10,507 nucleotides of DNA, from NCBI GenBank assembly GCA_001584585.1, contig LSYV01000039.1:38326-48832 (forward strand), read 5' to 3'. This DNA is from Gonium pectorale. Its lineage: Eukaryota > Chlorophyta > Chlorophyceae > Chlamydomonadales > Volvocaceae. The translations under genes and the position numbers were made by a program. A model generated the notes under the pieces. The model was not told the origin of the DNA and did no database searches. It saw only the letters and a program-made list of their open reading frames with translations. This document shows, one piece after another, positions 7,820 to 10,507 of this stretch (its first letter is position 1; the number at the start of each line of letters is the position of its first letter).

Positions 7820-9324
7820 CTGGGGTTGGGGTTCGTGGGGAGGACGGGCTTGGCACCGGGGCGCAAAGCCGAGCAAAGATGCCAGACACGTGGTCACAGA
7901 CGGGTCAGAGCCTGGACGCCACATAGTCAGCGTTGCTACTGCGTAACTCACCTCCATGCGCATGAAGCGCAGCTCGTCGCGCAGCCGCTCGTTCTCCTCC
8001 TTGAGGCGTTTGTTCTCATCCTCGAGTGACTGGTTGCGCCGCTCAAATGAGCTCACGCGGTTCTCCATGTCGCGGCGCTCATCCTCGAGCGCATTCCGCT
8101 ACAACATGAAGAAAACAAGGACAGGCGCCATTAACTAAAATCTACATTAAAATATAACATAGGAAGAAGCCGTTGGGTGGTGAGTCGGTAATGTTGTGAT
8201 TAGGAAACGCGACTAGCGAAACCAACGCACCTCCTCCTCCAGCTTAGAAAGATGTTCCTGCTTGCGACGGCGCGAGCGGCGAGCCGACTCGCGATTGCTG
8301 AGCATCCTGCGGCGAAGCAATCAGAAGGACGCGGGTGTTACAAGCCTTGCCATGTGGTGTCTAACACTCTGAGTCCCATGATGGTAGCGCCGGGTGCTCT
8401 CCCTCTTCTGCTACACCCGGCATGTCACGCGCAATCACTCCGACCCTCGAGGGCTCCAAACCCTCAGCCCCGCTCCTGCCAGCTTTCCCCAGCGAATCCC
8501 ACCCAAGCCATCAGGGCAAGCACTCCCATCCCCATCACAACACGATAGGACATCCACCTGCGAGCGCGCCGCTGGTCCACCTTGTCCATGTCCTTGTCCG
8601 AGCTCGTGCCAGCCCCCGTGGCGGAGCTGGTCGTGAGGCGCGCCCCCAGCGTTCCGAGCTGCCCCAGCTGCAGGGCCGCCGCGGCCGCAGCTGCGGGCGT
8701 CAGGGCTGCGGCCAGCGGGTTGGGTGGCGCCGTGGCGAAGCCGGGCACGGCCTGCAGCGCTGCAGCCCCCACTGCGGACAGCGACGCGAGGTCCTGCAGC
8801 CCCGTCGGGATGCCCGCGAGGGAGTAGCCCGCCGGTAGGGGTGGAGCCGCTGGCAGCGCGACTGGGGCGGGGATGGCCGGCACGGTGGTCGCTTTCAGCA
8901 CGTCCGCAGGGTCCGCCAGGCGGAAGCTGGGAACGCTGGCCGCCGGGGGCAGCACCTCAGTCTTGACCGGCAGCAGCGGGGGCACGGGCGCCGCGACGGG
9001 CGGTGGCGCGGATGGTGGCGCGGTGGGGGGCGGGAATTGCACGAGTTGCCGGAGCAGCTCGAGGGACGGGACACGCGGGATGCCCACTGAGGTGACCACG
9101 TCTGAGAGCACAGCTGCCGGAAGCGCTGCGCTTGCCGCTGGCTGCGAGGCGGAAGCTGCACCCTGCTCTGCAACCGCGGCCGCGAGGTTTGTGGTTGACG
9201 GTATTCGTTTAAGAAACTCTTGAAACGCTGCCTCCGAGTCCGTGCGCCCCATGCCGGCCTGGCCAAGTCGCCAAAAGCCGCCCAAAAGGTCGTCAACACT
9301 TGTCTGTCTCTCCATTGCAGCCAT
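7370..9324 (-). CDS. bZIP transcription factor, group C-like, with Gly/Arg-rich tail
   Basis: A complete four-exon gene: 9324-8558, 8306-8231, 8098-7952 and 7819-7370 (stop TAG), with GT-AG introns of 251, 132 and 132 bases. Phases agree, giving 479 residues. The start ATG follows an in-frame TAG at 9357-9355; a second ATG at codon 4 has a better context (GCAATGG). Residues 1-42 include RQTSVDDLLGGFW and DSEAAFQEFLKRIP; the latter resembles the SEWAFxxFL motif of plant group C bZIPs. Residues 45-245 are Ala/Pro-rich, an activation-domain-like segment. The basic region has N260 and R268 in NRESARRSRRRK (N-x7-R). The zipper runs L278, L285, M292, F299, L306, L313, L320, M327. Residues 331-479 are disordered-looking, rich in Gly, Arg and Asp, with an acidic end. 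It should dimerise and bind ACGT-core DNA in the nucleus. Target genes and exact orthologue are not determinable here. Confidence 0.92.
7820..7951 (-). other. bZIP intron 3, length a multiple of three and stop-free
   Basis: The donor GTGAGT and acceptor CCCCAG are strong. The intron is 132 bases and contains no stop in the reading frame of the flanking exons, so retention would insert 44 residues between zipper and tail without ending translation. The splice-site quality favours normal removal; the coding potential is recorded because it permits a longer isoform. Confidence 0.7.
8099..8230 (-). other. AT-rich bZIP intron 2 within the zipper
   Basis: This 132-base intron separates LSKLEEE from RNALEDE of the leucine zipper. 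It is clearly richer in A and T than the rest of the window, with stretches such as TAACTAAAATCTACATTAAA on the plus strand. The minus-strand acceptor TTGTAG follows a T-rich tract (TTGTTTTCTTCATG). It contains stops in all likely read-through frames. Confidence 0.75.
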
Positions 9325-9960
9325 AAGTTGTAAAAAATCTTTGTGGTGTCTTATCTAGGAAGCGAGTGTATTGGTCAGTGCTGGGCCAGGGCGAGGCGAG
9401 GACCTCGTCGACGCTGACGTGGTGCCGTGAACAACGGTCCGTGGCCTTTCCGCCAATAACCCCTTGCGCAGCTCAGAAGCCGGAACTGCCGCTGTTTATG
9501 TATTTGCCCCGGTCTGCCTGAGGGCGCGCGGGGGAAAAGTCCCACCGTTGTGCTAGGGTGTGATTGGGCAGCGTTTGAGTGGCAGCATGGAGCCTGGGCA
9601 GCGGTGCTGTCGCTGTGGCAAGGAGGCCTGTCGCTTTGTTGGCTTGGGTGGTGACAGGAACACGACTCCCCGCGACTCTCACCACATGCGCGCACATCCG
9701 GTCCATCCCCAATGGGCACATCCGCTGCTACCCACAGGCACATATTGGGCACACTCGGGCATTGATGCAACAATGCACCCGATCCTTGACTGACTGATAA
9801 GCTCGAGAACGAAGCGGCAGGAGGCCCGCGGGCCCGCGGGTCCCCGACCTGGACTGCCTGGCTTTGACGGCCCTGACGGCCACTCAACTCGTGACCTGGA
9901 CTACCCGCAGAGTGCATAGTAGGATGCGCCAGGGAAGTCAGAAGCGTAGCCCGCTGCGCT
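9325..9960 (-). promoter_or_regulatory. 5' UTR and proximal promoter region of the bZIP gene
   Basis: No convincing coding sequence. Immediately upstream of the start codon the minus strand is A/T-rich (AAGATTTTTTACAACTT), fitting a 5' UTR. A TATA-like stretch, AAATACATAAAC on the minus strand, lies near 9494-9505, about 170 bases upstream of the start codon; it is weak evidence for the transcription start. An ACGT-core site is listed separately. Open frames on both strands here show no recognisable domains. Around 9823-9840 is a short direct repeat of GGCCCGCG. Confidence 0.4.
9415..9422 (-). promoter_or_regulatory. ACGT-core bZIP-type site (CCACGTCA)
   Basis: On the minus strand this reads CCACGTCA, the hybrid G-box/C-box form bound by plant bZIP factors. 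It lies 91 bases upstream of the bZIP start codon, where autoregulation or cross-regulation by another bZIP would act. The sequence match is exact; function is inferred. A plain G-box CACGTG also occurs further upstream at 10021-10026. Confidence 0.4.
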
Positions 9961-10507
9961 CAACTTATAGTACCGACGGTCGCTCGCGTGAGCGCTGGGC
10001 TCCCAGACAGCCGTTTCCCGCACGTGGAAACAAGTGAAAGCCACACCCCCTGCAGGTACACTGAGCGCTGCCCTCGCATGCTGACAGCTGGGAACGAACG
10101 GCTGCGCCCTTGCGCAGCGGTTGACAACCGCCGGTTGGTGTCACCCGTGCGTTGGCTGGTGTTCTGGGCGATGGCTTGGGGCCATGCCTCCGCGCCGCGC
10201 CATGGCACCTCCACACGCACCCGCCCCCCTTCCGTTGCTGACCTCCCAGCCACGGGCACATAGTGCACTGGTGCCAGGCACCCGTCATTCTACTGTGAAG
10301 CTCGAAAAGCGGCGGCCTGCTGGCGATGAAGTGAGCTACGGCGGGCGCGCGGGGTGCTGCCTGTTGGGGTGCGCTGGGGAGGGCGGCAATCTCGCCACAG
10401 ACCAGAAACCTCCTCTGAGGGCACGAAGCGGCTGAGCTGGATCCGCCTGAAGGCTACGACGGCGATGCTCTGGGAGCTGGCAGCGACGATACAACACACG
10501 CTTGCGG
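9961..10507. other. Right-edge region with a possible exon of another gene (strand undecided)
   Basis: Most of this stretch is unassigned. From about 10330 to the right edge the plus strand is open in one frame. After a CCACAG acceptor-like site (10395-10400) it would read PETSSEGTKRLSWIRLK and onward with mostly G/C third positions. The opposite strand is open too, from an ATG at 10499-10497 (MCCIVAASSQSIAVVAF) with a donor-like GAG|GTTTCT near 10415, and equally good third-position GC. I recognise no family in either reading, so this may be an exon of a neighbouring gene on either strand or nothing. A G-box CACGTG lies at 10021-10026. Confidence 0.2.

Noticed and set aside
7464..7926. Plus-strand open frames opposite the bZIP tail exon (Arg/Pro-rich)
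   Set aside because: They are antisense reflections of Gly/Arg codons. The minus-strand frame joins the bZIP domain in phase and ends at a stop.
9329..9333. TGTAA on the plus strand as poly(A) signal
   Set aside because: It sits in the bZIP 5' UTR on the opposite strand and is more than 5 kb from the transporter stop, so it most likely has no function.
9560..9793. Small plus-strand frame with CCRCGKEAC, zinc-finger-like
   Set aside because: A few Cys residues without the matching second half of a finger, no splice context, and located in the bZIP promoter region.

Overview
This window looks like nuclear DNA of a volvocine or Chlamydomonas-like green alga. It is very GC-rich, its coding exons have mostly G or C at third codon positions, and they are separated by GT-AG introns of roughly 130 to 490 bases. 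Homopolymer G and C runs are frequent, and the proteins carry Ala, Gly, Ser and Pro-rich inserts. The organism call is inferred from style, not from a marker gene. I see no tRNA, rRNA, CRISPR array, transposase, integrase or bacterial operon.

Layout. (1) Positions 1-4238, plus strand: the last eight exons of an ABC transporter half-molecule of the ABC_membrane_2 type (plant ABCD2-like, bacterial SbmA/BacA/YddA-like). It carries the C-terminal part of the membrane domain and a complete nucleotide-binding domain, and its 5' part lies left of the window. The first ~58 bases fit the family only if the reading frame changes several times, so the left edge is either faulty sequence or a damaged exon. 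(2) Positions 4239 to about 5750-5830: G/T-rich sequence on the plus strand, read as the long 3' UTR of the transporter. It has a striking, mostly sense-oriented concentration of GTAC/GTACGG. (3) About 5750-7369: the bias reverses (C/A-rich on plus, G/T-rich on minus), read as the 3' UTR of a minus-strand gene. (4) Positions 7370-9324, minus strand: a complete four-exon gene for a 479-residue bZIP transcription factor with an N-terminal motif like plant group C bZIPs, an eight-heptad zipper and an unusual Gly/Arg-rich, RD/RE-rich tail. (5) Positions 9325-10507: its 5' flank, with one good ACGT-core bZIP-type site about 90 bases upstream of the start, and near the right edge a possible exon of another gene whose strand I cannot decide.

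The two main genes are convergent (tail to tail) and nothing suggests a shared pathway. Their transcripts probably end close together or overlap near 5.75 kb, where a TGTA-CT-TACA inverted repeat presents a TGTAA signal to the minus strand and TGTAC to the plus strand. I did not find a novel multi-gene system. The points worth following up are the convergent 3' end architecture, the GTAC cluster and the odd bZIP C-terminus.
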